This document shows positions 38,280 to 52,425 of a DNA stretch of 64,000 nucleotides, piece after piece. The stretch is from Prochilodus magdalenae (taxonomy: Eukaryota > Chordata > Actinopteri > Characiformes > Prochilodontidae). The DNA is taken from assembly GCA_024036415.1 (NCBI GenBank), contig JAMWET010001888.1:444001-508000 (forward strand), in the 5' to 3' direction. Below the pieces are notes generated by a model. That model was not told where the DNA came from, did no database searches, and saw only the letters and a list, made by a program, of their open reading frames with translations. Position numbers and translations under genes: made by a program. Position 1 is the first letter of the stretch. The number at the start of each line of letters is the position of its first letter.

Positions 38280-38870
38280 GCCTCAGCGTGTTTTCCCAGT
38301 ATTTAGGGTGTCTAGCTTTTGTATTTACTACAGTAGTCACACTCACGTCTGGAGGAACAGCCACACCTTCAGAGCTCACTCTCAGCAGATGGTTGCATTT
38401 TCTGCTTCTCACAGAGTGATCCCAAACACACATTCAGTGGTGTTGAAGTTTGGACTTAGTCAGTCCATAACGCAGAGAACACCAGTAGCTTCTTTTATGT
38501 ATCAGTCTTCCTCTCTCAGTGAGGACCTTTTTTTTTTTTAAACTGCTACACATCCTTTCAGATCCATAGGGTTGAGGTGTTTTTTACAGTGGAAGGATGG
38601 ACAGAAACACCTGTGGATGTTTTAGATCTGAAGCAAAAGTAGATCTTCTCCCCCCTCTCTCAAGCATGACAGCTTTTGGTGCTGTTTATCCTTGGAGGGG
38701 CAGTGGTTGGGGTCTATCAACTCTTGCAAAGTTGTTAGGAGTCAGTATAATGGGCATTTTGACTAAAAATGAAACGGCACAGTCCTGTAAGTGTGCTACA
38801 GGTTTACAGTTACTGATTGTAGCTTATCTGTTGCAGCATGTAGCAGCATCTCTCCAACCCATCCATTAGT
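38280..38870 (+). mobile_element. Tc1-like relic related to 12.9-13.3 kb
   Basis: The shared phrases 'ttttctgcttctcacag', 'cagaaacacctgtggatg' and 'agatctgaagcaa' match the 12.9-13.3 kb fragment in direct orientation. It has no usable reading frame. Confidence 0.6.
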
Positions 38871-40365
38871 GAGAAGGAATCACCACTTGACCACAATGGA
38901 CTGGCATTCTTTGCTCAGCAGTGATACTGCCAATGGGCAGCAGTGGTTCCCGCATTATCCTTTTCTCTCTTTGATAAAAGGGCGGGGTGCTGGGTGCTGA
39001 TATATTGTACGATATTACTTCTTGGCATCATCATATTATTCAAGCAACAATTCTAATCACACTTATCATGCTGAGATGTTTCCCTACACCCCCCAACGAA
39101 CCGTACAAAACGAGTGTGAGAGCATAAGCTGGAGAACAGTGGACTAAATGACCTTCTGCTCTGGTATCAATTAGTCATCTGGAGCAGAGGAAAATGAGAG
39201 AGACAGAGAGGCTATGAGAAACACAGAGATCAGAGTAGATGGAGGCATATACAGTAATCAATACGCTGTCTCCGTAAGTGCACTCTTTTCATACGTCTAT
39301 GCATTTAGTCATTACCAGCTTCAAAGTGAGGTGCGGTGGCATGGCTAAACTGAGCTCTCTCACAGGAAATTAGAAATGTCCTGCCCTCCAGCTGCGCTCC
39401 AGAACTGCAGGAAGATCAGAGAAATGAGAACTGTGATTATTCTGATGGGTGCTGAGGGGTGTAGTATTGGTGGGCAATTCACAGAGCTATGGAAACATGA
39501 TGGTGAGACTGATTCATTACAGAGTGGCTTTATGGGTATAAGGCCTTACCTGTGCACACTGATGGGAAGGACATTGCGCCATGAGGACAGACGAGAGGCT
39601 GAATCAAAATGAATGCAAACCACAAGCAGTCTGGGAAGGGAAGGGAAGACATCAAGAGATTTGAAAAAAATTAGTTCTCAAACTTTCCTTTTATCAGTGC
39701 TCTCCGAATACCATCAAACATTCTTCATGACAGAGCAAAATTTCAAAGCACGTCTTTGTTGTCCGAAAACCACAAAGCTGTTGAGCCACCAATATCCATA
39801 AAGAACCTTGATTTTTCTCTAGTGTCTATGTGGGCAGTCGTAAGTGGGGTTAATGCTAAAAGCTTCTGCTTCAGTGTAAATGGCTTTTCTGATGGAGTAG
39901 TCCGATAATACAAGGACAAAAACGGGGCTGTAGACCAGAGCTCAGAAGAGCCATACTTTAATTTCAGCGGTCGGCTATTTCTGATTATAACCTATTATAT
40001 TCACTTGTATTATATATTTGATAGTAGCCACTGTACAGGGAGTTTGTCCCTCATTTACAATTGAAACAAAAGTCTTTACACTTGATTTAAAAAATTGCTG
40101 TGAGGACTTGATTGCATTCAGTCACAGGAACATTAGAGAGGTCAGGTAATAATGTTGGACGATTAGTTCTGGAGCAGGACCAACTCATCCCACTGAATGA
40201 AGCTCAATCACACCTGAGAATGCAGGGATTTTTCTTAGTGCTAAATGTTCCATTGATCTGTCAAGCCAATCATATTACAAATAAACCAAATCTGCAACAT
40301 AAAATATGCCATTGCTTTTGCAAATGTGACATTAAATGATATATTATCATTATATATAACATGTA
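38871..40365. other. Intergenic stretch, nothing recognised
   Basis: No splice-supported exon, RNA gene or identifiable repeat was found. Confidence 0.4.
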
Positions 40366-40931
40366 CAGGTGTTGGACAATGAAACTGAAACACCTGGTTT
40401 TAGACCACAATCATTTATTAGTATGGTGTAGGGCCTCCTTTTGCGGCCAATACAGCGTCATTTGGTCTCGGGAATGACATATACTGCGTCCTGCACAGTG
40501 GTCAGAGGGAGTTTAAGCCATTCTTCTTGCAGGATAGTGGCCAGGTCACTACGTGATGCTGGTGGAGGTTCGTCCTTCTTGGTGGTATGCTGATATTACC
40601 CTGGATACCGTGGCTCTTGATACATCACAAAGACTTGCTGTCTTGGTCACAGATGCGCCAGCAAGACGTGCACCAACAATTTGTCCTCTTTTGAACTCTG
40701 GTATGTTACCCATAATGTTGTGTGCATTGCAGTATTTTGAGCAGAACTGTGCTCTTACCTGCTAACTGAACCTTCACACTCTGCTCTTACTGGTGCAATG
40801 TGCAATTAATGAAGATTGGCCACACAGGACTGGTTCAATTTAGTATATAATATCCATGAGACCTCCCACACTAAAATGACAGTCATTTACCAACATAACT
40901 GGTAAGTTTCAGTTTCATTGTCCAACCCCTG
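40366..40931 (-). mobile_element. Tc1-like non-autonomous element, copy 3 (different deletion)
   Basis: The ends caggtgttggacaatgaaac and 'tcattgtccaacccctg' are flanked by TA. Compared with copies 1 and 2, this copy keeps a segment at about 40455-40565 (tctcgggaatgacatatact) that they lack. It has lost their central part, so it is an independent deletion derivative. Confidence 0.85.
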
Positions 40932-40984
40932 TATGTCAACTGATAAATACATTTTAAATCAGTCTTTATCTACCGTACATAACG

Positions 40985-41345
40985 TTATAACAGCACTACA
41001 CGAGCAAGGCCAAACCAATGGGACCTTTACGCTGCTGTGCTACATCACAAGCTCTACATGTGGACATCATAGAGCAGAGTGTGAACTTAGTAGCAGGTAA
41101 AACCTGCTCAAAATACTCAAAACAGTCCATCAAGATCAAGATCACTTCTGGCGCATGTACACAGCTTTGTGATGTATCAAGAGCCACGGTATCTCTACCA
41201 CCAAGAAGGACGAACCTTACATGTAGATGGCCACTATCCTGGAAGAACGGCTTGAAAGTGACTGTGCAGGTCCTTCCCAAGACGAACACGCTGTATCTAC
41301 ACACTACTGTGGTCTAAAATTCAGTTCATTGTCCTCCACTGTATG
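40985..41345 (+). mobile_element. Inverted, decayed relative of the same Tc1-like element
   Basis: The phrases 'gatgtatcaagagccacgg' and 'accaccaagaaggacgaac' are the reverse complement of the transposase region in copies 1-3. The end 'cagttcattgtcctccact' is a diverged terminus. It lies about 50 bp from copy 3 in opposite orientation. Confidence 0.7.
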
Positions 41346-41389
41346 TCAATATAGGTACACTAAATGTAGTTAAACCAACTGCTGTGCTA

Positions 41390-41825
41390 AATACAGACAT
41401 GACTGGTCCATCTGTTCCTCCGATCACTTCTATTACTGCTACCCTCGGCTTATTGTCTTCAACTATCAGTATATCTCAACTTACCGATACCCCCACCTCC
41501 ATTATCACAGGACCAACACAGACCAGGTATTATGTGGGGGGTGGATCATTCTCAGCACTGCAGTAACCCTGACATGATGCTGGTGTGAGTTGATCAGACG
41601 CAGCCCTGCTTGCAGATGTAGAAGTAGGAGATGACCTCATGTGTTCACGGTTTGAATTCTAATCCTACATCAGTGGTCACAGGATGTTGCCCACAGGAAC
41701 GCTGTTGACTGGTGACATTGAAGAACAGGTTAACAAAGTATACAGAGAAACAGATGGACTACAGTCTGTAATTGTAGAACTACAATCCTGCTTCTATAGG
41801 GTCAGTGGAGCTAATAAAACGTGTG
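41390..41825 (+). mobile_element. Interspersed repeat, 'gtgacactgacgtggtg' family (partial)
   Basis: Shared phrases are 'ggatcattctcagcactgca', 'agatggactacagtctgtaa' and 'agtggagctaataaaa'. The terminal inverted ends are missing. Confidence 0.65.
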
Positions 41826-43890
41826 GGTATATATTTATATATTATAATTAATCTATAATTAATTTATTTTAATTAATCTACAATAGCTATGTCATTTCAG
41901 GGGGTGTGTTTGGACAAAAAAGGATTTGTGTTGAGTTTTTTTATGTTACAATATTATTAATCTAACTGTTTTCTATATTTTATATTTCCTATCTGCTGCA
42001 TAATCATTCTCCCTTAACCATATTTCACTGTATATCATTACTGACCACCAAACACCCAGCAACCGAGCCACATGCCTCTGCTTGGAAAAGCTGAACAGCG
42101 CACACTGTGGATTCTGCTCAAATGAAGTTTAGAAATCAATAGCACTCTGCTCCTCCGACTCATTCGGACTCTACCCTAGACCAAAGCCTCAGCAGCCCCA
42201 TGGGAGCATACAGTTCAGCATCAGTCTGAACGGCTATTCTTCTGATTGCCTGTTATTATAGTGGCGGTTCATGATTCTGCCACACAGAACTCTAAGGACT
42301 ACAATGACAGGACACTGGTAGAGCACAGTACAGTCTGAATGAGCAGAACACGCTTTGGTTGTTGGGTTCACACAATTATACTGCCAAAACCCATGTGGTT
42401 CAAAAGGCTGCTGCAAAAAGCTGCTCTCTTTTCACGTTTGCTTTGATGTAATCTCCCAGCTTTCCCCTGAAATCGGGTTTGCATCTCTGCTCTCTGAATA
42501 GAGAGTTGGTCTCATTTTGCATCCTCTGGGAAGGCTTTATCTTACATGTTGGTATGGTAGCAGTTACAAGGAATAATAAACGATGTCTCACAATGTCAAA
42601 CCTACCCACCAAGTTTAATTGCCATCAGTCCATTCCTTCCGGGTGCAACTATTGTTTGGACAATGAGTGCAATTTGTCACTCGATGTTTAGACACGTCTA
42701 CCACTTTAACTCTTCCACCCCTCCAGTATTAAACCAAAACCTCAGGCGTGTCCCTCCAACAAAAGGTGTTCTCCAGGGTGTCGATGCTATTCTGCTTTCC
42801 TTCTAAGAAACACCAACATTCACACGAGCGACTACCCAGGCATGAATGGTGGTGTCCGACTTTTGGACAGCACTGTATATAAATAACTGTTAAATGAATA
42901 GACACTGGTAATATCGCACATTCACGCACTGCCCTGCCCCCTCTCCATTCTTTCCTCATCCTTCACACTTACTGGAAGTGAGCACTACTGGGACTTCCTG
43001 CATTACAGAGCTGCTCTCTACTCTCTCACCAGCCCTGCCCTGCTCTTCCCTGCACATACAGAACACAAGAACACAAAGGCATATTAGTCTCTGCTCATTT
43101 TTAGCAATAACAGCCTTATTACAGATATGAATATTGTACCACACACTTATTTCTCATTCTTTAAGATGATGTATAAACGTGCTGTGTCCTATAAAGGTTT
43201 ATTATTTAACATGATAATCACCATTTGGTTTCAAACTGCTGGAGTGCAGAAGAAAAAAGGTAGACTTTTGGATATTAACGTCAGTTCTTAAAATATGAGG
43301 CTATAGCCCATGTGAATACTGTATAATAATCTTTAAGGAAGTCTGGGGAGTTCCACCTCTCCCTTCTGTTGAGAATTACTGCGTACCATTGTGCTCTGCT
43401 TGCAACAAGAAGTCTTCTTATTAGACGTTAAGCAAATATGGTCTAGAGCAAAAGCTCCCTAGAGCAAGAACAGGAATGAATAAGAGCCAGTAAAAAGAGA
43501 GAGTGTCCATATTAACAAAAGAGCAGTGCAGTTTCTGGCTTAGTATGGCTCTTTCACCAAGCAGGCTTGAAAGCCTGCAAGAAATCTGATCCTGGGTCAG
43601 CACTCCTGTGCTAATATGCTTGGGAAATGAGGGCTAGTCAGTGAGTGAGATAATACTACCTCTAAAGCAGTGGTTGCTTCACCCAGTTATCGATCTCTGT
43701 GGGTTTGGCGATTCAGTGCCACCTGCTGTACAGTGGTTAGAATAGAAAACCACACTTTTTCAGAGAAATAAGCTGGAAGGGACCAGGTTGTACGTGAAAC
43801 GGCATTACAAAAAAAAAAAAAAATTTGGATATGGATTAAAAAAAATAAACCCACTCTACATTGGAGAGACAACTCTACAGAGAGACAACT
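41826..43890. other. Intergenic stretch downstream of cpd
   Basis: No gene was recognised. Positions 42575-42680 are a short family A fragment (catcagtccattccttccgg). The rest shows no clear feature. Confidence 0.4.
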
Positions 43891-43911
43891 TTACAAAAGA
43901 CATTCATGAAC

Positions 43912-43917
43912 TTTATT
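43912..43917 (-). terminator. cpd: Poly(A) signal candidate of cpd
   Basis: A minus-strand AATAAA lies about 75 nt past the cpd stop codon. That would make an unusually short 3' UTR, so other signals further downstream may be used. Confidence 0.4.
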
Positions 43918-43992
43918 ATTGCATCAAACGACAGAACAGCAAAATAGAAAAAAATAGAAGTAGTGATTTATATTAACGTTGGTAAGATCGTA

Positions 43993-45306
43993 TCAGTGCT
44001 GATCTAGATAGAATGCATCATCCTCACTTTCGCTTTCCTCCACAAACACTCCCCGGAGGGGCGACTTCTCAGACACAATGGGTTCCATTTGAAGCTCATG
44101 TCGACAGTGGCGCAACCATCGCACCCCATCACGGATTCGACTGAACTTGGCTGAGCGGAAGTGCCAGATTAGGAGCGAGAGAAGCAGGATGACTGTTATG
44201 GAAACTGTGGGAAAAGGAAAGGCACGAGTTAGTTCAAATATCATTCATTATCAGAGGTGAGTAGTTACTGGTTGCATTTCGCTGCTGTCAGAACAAACCT
44301 CAGATCTTCATTTTTATTGTTTATAGGTTTTAGGGGGGCTGGGGCAGGAAGGGGGTGGTATTTGATTACATGCATTAAAAGTGCTTTTTTTTTTTTTGTT
44401 TAAAGTATGTTTTTTTTTTTCCTGCCAAGACAAAACAAAACGAGTCACCTCTGTGGTGTTCTGGGGCTGTTATAATTACGTGGAAATGGGTTCTCTGGTT
44501 GAAGTAGAGACTGTACATTAAACCCACAGCAGCTACTCTGAGGGACTACCTGGAACAACCAGTAAAACGGCAGGGGAGGCATCCACCAGATCTGATCCAA
44601 CTGACCAATTCTGTGGTGTCTGAACACTGAAGTGGCCTATTATCTATTTCAGACATTCACATCTTTTTGGTATTTTGTTCAGCTTATTCAGCATATGGAC
44701 TGCTTCTCACATTTCGCTCAAGCTGTTCAAGTTTAAACAAAAGGTAGCCCAAAAAGTGAAGATGAGCATTTCACAAACCCCACTTCCTAGACTGACAGGC
44801 TTTATATTTCACATTCCACTGCAGTTCTGAAGGGAACTTCATACTCAGGTCATTTTTGAAGTGTTATAATTTTGGGCTTACCAAGGCTGTTCCTTTGCCA
44901 AGCTTATTTTAAACGTAGTTGAATCATTATGTAATTAAAATTACAATATTTACTTGAGTATGTGTTTAGGCTGCTCTGCCCATCTCTGCAGAAGTAGTCG
45001 GTTGTCATGATATGTTGTCAGTTTGCTCCACTAGGAAAAATGTTTACATGGATCCTCTGAGGTCATGACACGCAGTGCAATTCTGATCTTAGAAATACTC
45101 GTATACAATGAAACCTAAACTATTATCCCTCTAGTAAGAGTCTTTCCTTACTAGCAGCCGCCAGCACCACTCCCTGGCTGAAGTGAGTACTGTTTTCAGT
45201 GAACTCGATCACAAGTGGACTGGTCATTTGATGTGATGACACATTAACCTGAAGATTGGGAGAGAAAGAAAAAGAACAAGAAGAGGGAAAATAAATAAAT
45301 ACATAA

Positions 45307-45366
<60 letters not shown>

Positions 45367-48300
45367 CCCACATCACCAAAAGCAAGCTGCACCAAGGACT
45401 CAGCACCAGATAACTGAAACAAGACACGCGTCACAGTTGTTTCTGTAGTGTCAAAGAGAATGCATGGCAAGTTAAAATGATTGACAGCTTTACTGAAGAC
45501 AACACACATGGATATACACCGATCAGCCATAACATTAAAACCACCTTAATGTATCGACACTCACTGTCCATTTCATCAGCTCCACTTACCAGATAGGTGC
45601 GCTTTGTAACAAAGTAAACACACTGACAGACAGATGGACTACAGTCTGTAAATGTAGAACTACAATGTTCTTTAGTTGTCAGGATCCCCACAGAGCAGGT
45701 GTTATGTAGGTGCTGGATCATTCTCATCAGGGTGTGTTCCTCTGGTGTGAATGGATAAGACAGCAGTGCTGCTTCAGTACTTAAACACCTCAGTGTCACT
45801 GCAGGACTGAGAATAGTTCACCAACCACAACAATCCAGCCAATAGCATCCTGTGGGCAGTGTCCTGTGACCACTAATGAAGGACTAGAGGATGATCAACA
45901 CAAATGTGCAGTAGCAGATGAGCCATCATCTCTGAAAGTACATCTACAAGGTGGACCAGTACAGTAGAAGTGAATAATAGAGTAGACACAGTGTTTAAAC
46001 TCTCCTGCAATACTGCTGTGTCTGATCCACTCACACCAGCACCACGTCAGTGTCACTACAGCGCTGAGAATGATCCACCACCCACATATCGACTGCTCTG
46101 TGGTGGTCCTAACTATTAAAGAACAGGGTAAAAGGGGGATAATAGAGTATGGTAAGTAGAGCTGATAAAAAGGACAGTAAGTGTAGATACAAAGAGGTGG
46201 TTTTAATGTTAAGGCTGAGGAGTGTACAGTTACAAAACATTAAGGCTGAATTAACGTCAGCACTGAACGCAATGCTCTTGCGTGCAGCTGTGGGCTGGAG
46301 ATTAGGGAATCAGGGCGTTGCTGTCTAAATGCAGTCTGGCAACTGAATTTCACTTTTTTACTGTTATGACTGGATTTCAATAAGGCAAAGACGTTTGAAG
46401 TATTACATGGTGGAAAATAGGGGCTGGAGAGATTCGTCAACTTGTTGACTATGTCGCTCACTGATGACCCCTTTAAGCCTGACGTCAACTAAACACTGAT
46501 CACGTTATGGCACTAAGATGGATGCCTCAGAGAAGACAACATCAGAAAAGCCTGGTGATTTCAGTGTCCGTATATCCGGTTTCCTGAGGACTGGCAATGT
46601 GATAATGTGATTACTCTTTGGAAAGAGCACTTCAAGCTCTGCTGGCCTGTGGAGTTCAGCCTCGTCTAACATTGCTCTGCTGGTGTACGGTGCTTAAAAG
46701 ATTCGATTTATAAACCCTGTTATCTCTGGCATCATATCAAGATCACCCAATAAATAACCCAATATTTCACCCAAGTTTAAAGTTTTTAAAGCTACAGTAC
46801 TTTAAAACTCACTGGCTCTCTAGACTTCTAACTCCAGTGAGCATCTCAGTGAGGCCACCTATGGTCCCACCAAGTTGGACACAAAATTGTGAAATTACGG
46901 GGTCCGTATCTCCGGTTCCCTGAAGGCCAGCCGCACAAGGCTTGTGGTAAAGGACATGTCATGTCTACAGAGCTATGGAGTTTGGCTTTGTCACTGATTT
47001 TTAAAGTTGGATTTTAGAAAAAGTTGCTTGTTGCAAAGCATGCCACAAGAGACTATGGAGAATTAATGCCATGTTTGTACTGCATAATAATAAAAGCAAA
47101 GGTGGGGGAGTGGGGGGGGGCGAGAAAAAAAAAAAAAAAAATTCAGTGTATGGCTTATGCTGCCATCTGCTGGACAAATACTTCTACCATCTAGCAACTG
47201 TTGTCACCTACACAAGGTCAGATATTAAAAGGCTCCCTACACTCTACCTAGCACACTAGATAGGACACAGAAAGCCCTGACCTACCTGTCGCAGCAGTTG
47301 TTGGAAGCCCTTAGCGTGGAACTGTAACTGGTGAGAGCCTGGTGGCAACAGAGTGTGGAAGTAGCCCTGCGCGTCTGAGTGCACAAACACAGAGCCATTC
47401 ACACTAATCCTCGCATCAGACACAGGCTGGCCTTTCCTGTCCCTCACCATACCACTCAGGCCCTTATGAATCTGACAAAAAGAACAACAACGACGATGAC
47501 AACAACAACTCTATATAACAATTCTAGAGAGAACTTTGAGGACAGTGGAGTGATGTGAAAGCTGTGCTTACCTCCAGTAACATGGCAAACAGAGCTGCTC
47601 TGTGCTCTTCCCAGAGTAAGAGCAGCTGCTGAGCAGGTGGGTACAGACAGCAGCCAGTGTACACTGTGATTTCAGGACACAGAGACACATCCATGCTGAA
47701 ATCCTGGAAGAGTTGTAGATTTGTACTATTCAATTCAATTTCTTTTACAACGTTTTTTTCCTTATCCAAAATATCAGAAAGGAAGTGTATCATGTTTTCT
47801 TTCTAAAAGAAACCCACCTCAAAAAGCCTCAGGGACATTATTCAGTCATGTAACATCAGCATGCTTTCAACAATTATCTGCATTTCTTAATAAACAGGTC
47901 CTTTAATAATAAAAACACCATTTCATCATTAGGATAGAATAGTACCAATACTCTGGTAGCTCCACAGTATATCCTGTTTAAGAATACTGGGCAAGAGAAC
48001 AAGCTGCCACAAGCTCCTCCTCCTCCTCCTCTAATACACCAACAATAGCTAGATAGAGATCAGTCACTGATGCAGACATGAGTCAACGGCCAGACTTGTT
48101 CTCTTGCAACACTAACAATTCCCAGTTCTTCCTCAGCTAGTGCACCACTTTAGTCTTGGCAAACAGGACAGCATTAATATTATTACAACTGGGTTATCTT
48201 TGCTTGCATTTTTCATTGTCTAGACCTAATAATTGCAACAACAACAACTAATTTACCGTCATACTTCCTGAGTGACTGTTGAATTCAGCTCCCCTCAGAA

Positions 48301-50121
48301 TCCCTCCTGGGACAAACTCTGTTAAAGCACATCATTTAAATCACACAGTGCTCTTCCGGTGACAGTAATGTTTAGTACAAATACATACTCAAACTATGCC
48401 ATGTCAGCTAAAAGAAGTCGTCTTTCCACTACACTGCGTCAGAAGCAAGTTTCATTCATTCCTACCTGGTCCATTCTGGCATCCAGGATACCCAAAGTGC
48501 ATGCTAGGGTGACTGACAGCATACACAGCAGCAAGATACTTCAGTGTTTCTTCATTTTGTGCTACAGAGAAGTACGAAACATGGCAACATGGCCTTCATC
48601 AACTTGATACTTCTGACAAGTTGGAGATAACTATAACATGTTTTTATTTTTTACCAGGCTGTGTGGTTCGGTCATAGGGGTAAGTCACCAGAAGAGAACC
48701 TCCTTCTAGATTTACGGAGAGAGAGAAGCCTCCTCCTTCCATCAGATCTATCATGGCACGTGTCTCCGGCTGCACAGACAAGCTGCCTAAACACATTTAC
48801 AGAACAGTGAATAGTACTGGGAAGAGCCGCACAAAATATTGCCTGGTTATTGTATTATATTGTATAATACACTGGTTATGTGTATTATATTAGCTTTTGC
48901 AGAGCACTAATGTTAACAGGCCAGAATAAATCTTAAGGTGCCGTGAACTCCCAGAACATTAGATCAGTTTCTGTGGGCTTTTTCAAGATAGATAGACATA
49001 GATAGATACTTTATTGATCCCAGAGGGAAAGACAAGGAAGTCACATCACCAAAAAAAAAACAAAAAACAAGACGTATGATGATGTATAAATAATATTAGT
49101 AATGACATATTTTCTTAATAGATAAATAAATAAATAGGACATAGGTTTGCCTATATTTTTGGAAGAGCAGGGCATTTAGGTGACACTGTATTACTGCTCT
49201 AACATACCTCCACTTCAACACATTTCTATCTCTAAAGTTGTGTGTGTGGAAAATGGGTCCAAAGCAGCTGAATCTGCAGGTATATGGAAGTGCACAGTCA
49301 TAAGGGTCTACCAGCAGGGGCAAAAGTCTATAGGAGTCTATAGGAATCTCCCCTCAGAATTGTGCCCAACCGCACAATTCCTTCATTCAAGAGTGGCTAA
49401 ACATTGATGTGGCCTATATCCAGAAAATTGTCCAGTACACACCAAATACTACCACAGCTATTATTCAGGCTCATGGAGGCATTACATGCTATTAGGCACG
49501 TTTCACTCACAGGTGACGGATCTTTTGCCCAGTGATCTTATTTGAGCAATGCAATTGTGAAATTGGGTTAAAAGTTCATAAGGAATATCGCACTCACCAT
49601 ACGCAGCATTATCACAACAGATATTGACTTCTTGTCTCAAAATCTAACAAACCCCATGTGGTGCACTGACTGACCAGAGAGGAAGTCTGTGTCGAGGTCC
49701 ACACCACGTGCATTGGTTAGCCCTGCAGTGGAGAAACACTTCCCCTCCTGAGCCAACTCTTTCCCATCTGGATTTACACATGGCACAATCACTATCCTGC
49801 TTCTGTCGATCAGCTTAAAGAACAAAGACAAATGAATATATAAATAGATAAATTAATAAATATTTTTTCATACTGCTTAAAGTGCTTTCAAAAACCAAAA
49901 AGAATATAAAGTAAACGATGCCCACCTTGGTGACAGTAGGATTCCCACCATAGTTTATACAGAGAACAAACGCAAACTCCAGTAGCAGCTCTGGCCCTGC
50001 TGCGGCGTTGCCATGGACACCTGCCACGTAACGTATCTTGGGTGCCGTGGGCCGAGGTGACTCAAGACTACCAGAGATCTCTAGAGCCCAGATGGTCCTG
50101 AACTCCCAGCTGTGACCCAAA
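43993..50121 (-). CDS. cpd: cpd exons 13-21: inactive domain III, membrane anchor, tail
   Basis: Exons: 50121-49926, 49813-49675, 48786-48655, 48561-48466, 48318-48257, 47703-47572, 47471-47286, 45248-45152 and 44204-43993. Domain III has HGNA in place of HxxE (GVHGNAAAG), Glu in place of the second zinc His ([10 protein letters not shown]) and Tyr at the catalytic Glu position (ITVYTGCC). It is therefore predicted inactive, as in mammalian CPD. Exon 19 opens the last transthyretin-like domain ([15 protein letters not shown]). Exon 21 encodes the transmembrane helix and an acidic cytosolic tail. Confidence 0.93.
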
Positions 50122-52425
50122 CTGACCCAAAAACAAGCATAAAGAAAAACAACATGGTTTAACTTCCAATGTAATTACTTGTTTACGCTCCTGACAATAA
50201 ACCCTGTCTAATCTTTAGACCCTCTTACCTGTACAAACGAGTGATATGAGGAAAGCTGAGTGCAAGTTCTTGCAGGAACTCGGAGCGTTCTCTGTAGGTT
50301 CTGTACTGTAGCGTATCTGTAGAAAGGAGGCTCTGGACAAACTGTTCGAGCCCATGAGCAGAAGACAGGTCCTCCAGCAGGTTCTGAAACTCATCGTCTT
50401 TCAGGTGGCCATCAGACTGTGTGAGCAGCTCAGGAGTCAGTCCTATATCTACCTGCTCTACTTGAGTCTCCAACACCCTTACTGGCACGACGACCGTAGT
50501 ATATCTGAAGACAGTAACAAATTGAGTTAAAAAACAAACAAACAAACAAACAAACAAACAAACAAACAAAACCACCAACAACGATACCAATATCAGCTAT
50601 ATCCAGCATTTTCAGAGAACCACCTCCAATTCTTTGGGCTAAAGGTACAGAATCATGTATCAGTGGACACGAATGTATGAACGACAGCAGATTAGCATCA
50701 GGAGAGTACTGCTGGTAATGATGCTGGTAGACTGACAATTATCAGGTTTCTGAGGGTGGCAATGATTTTTGGATTTAGAGCAGGCATTTAGTTTCACTAA
50801 CTCAGAAAACAAAAAGTGAGTGAGTAACTCATTACTGTCCGGAGAATAGCGATAGCCAGAATGTGCTGGTGTACTTTACAACCATACCATTAAACTAGTG
50901 CAACTCTAATAGGTTCACTGTTAAACATTAATGACCAAAAGCTATTAAAATGAGTCTGCAATTTAACAGGTATTTAAATCATTCAGCCTTCACTGTTGCA
51001 CTGATGTGCATGCCCTGCTATAACATTCTGGAATATTTAGGAGTCCTGTCCAGTTCATTTTTATGCCCCTTGTGTATTTTTATAGTTTAGCCTTTAAAAA
51101 GACATTAATACTCGATTAGTTCTCTAAATATTTGGCAGATCACTTAATTACTAACATAATCACAGGTGTACGTCCCAATAACGTGTTACTTTCCTTGTTT
51201 CCATTACTCACCCTAAAGCCAAGACCTGGAGTTTGTGCGCTCCTGGAGCCAGAGGCCTCCAATACTGCCCGGAGTCACTCGTGTGGACCTTGTGCTGGGA
51301 ACCTTCCACCACTATGGTAGCATTAGCAATGCCTTTACCAGATAGCACATCGGTCACTCTACCTCTTACGGAAAAATGAACCTAACAAGAAATGAAGCCA
51401 CAGAAAGATGGACAATAATGCAAACCAAATCACACCTGCTTCATTTTATCAGCGAGTTATTCATGTAGCATGCCATCAATGTCACAATATAAAGGATTTC
51501 AAGAAAGCTCTTTATACGTAAAAGAAGAAGAAGAAAAGCAAAGAAGGGATTAAGGCAGGTCAGCAGAGAAGCGTACCTGCTGGATAAACAGCAGAAGGAC
51601 TCTATGATTCTGTTTCCAGTAGGTCAGCAGGTCTTCAGCTTGTGGATACTGATCACAGCCCAGACCAATGCTAAATCCCAGAGTGCCTGTGTTCTGGTAT
51701 GCCCATGTCTGCATATTGGTTCCTGCTGAGGGTGAGTAGTGTTTTTGTAAGACATGCTACCATGGTATGCTTTTCTATATCACAGGCATTGTCAGCATCG
51801 TTTATCACGACAGCGTGTGAACAATAACTAGTGTATAGCAACATTTTTCTTTCTCCTGTCCTTGCTGAAACTTTTCAGTTGTTTTTTTTGGGTAAATGTA
51901 GAACTTGTGATTAATTAGCACCAGCAAACCATAACACACACACACACCACCTCAAACATGATGCTATATTTCTGCTATATCCCCACCTCTAATACCTGCA
52001 GCCAGAAAGACAATTCTTAGGACACTCAAGTGCCTGATAAATAACTCTTGCTGTGCACTGACACCTGGATAGAGTTTTATTAAAGAATGGGTTAACTTCA
52101 AACATAAGGAGATTACACTCCATTACTGATAACGCATACAATGCACATAAAGACTAAGGCTTAACCTGTGGGGGCCAAGGCCTTAATGTCATTTCTGTCT
52201 TGTGGTCTTGGTATATCACAGGTCTGGGACATCTGTGGAAATGGGGGTTCCTGGAACCAAAAGCAAGAATTAATGCATTTTAACACATTTTACTCCAAAA
52301 TACTGTATATTAATGGCAGCAGTTCAAAACTTACCACAATGCATGCTTCTGTAATTAATTTAAATATAGCCTCATCAAGGGAATCAACCGAGTTAGGATA
52401 TTTCACACCAACCATTCCTGAGAGC

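Noticed and set aside
45123..45530. Minus-strand frame containing a long CVCVCV run
   Set aside because: The run is the translated (CA)26 microsatellite; only the last part is real (cpd exon 20).
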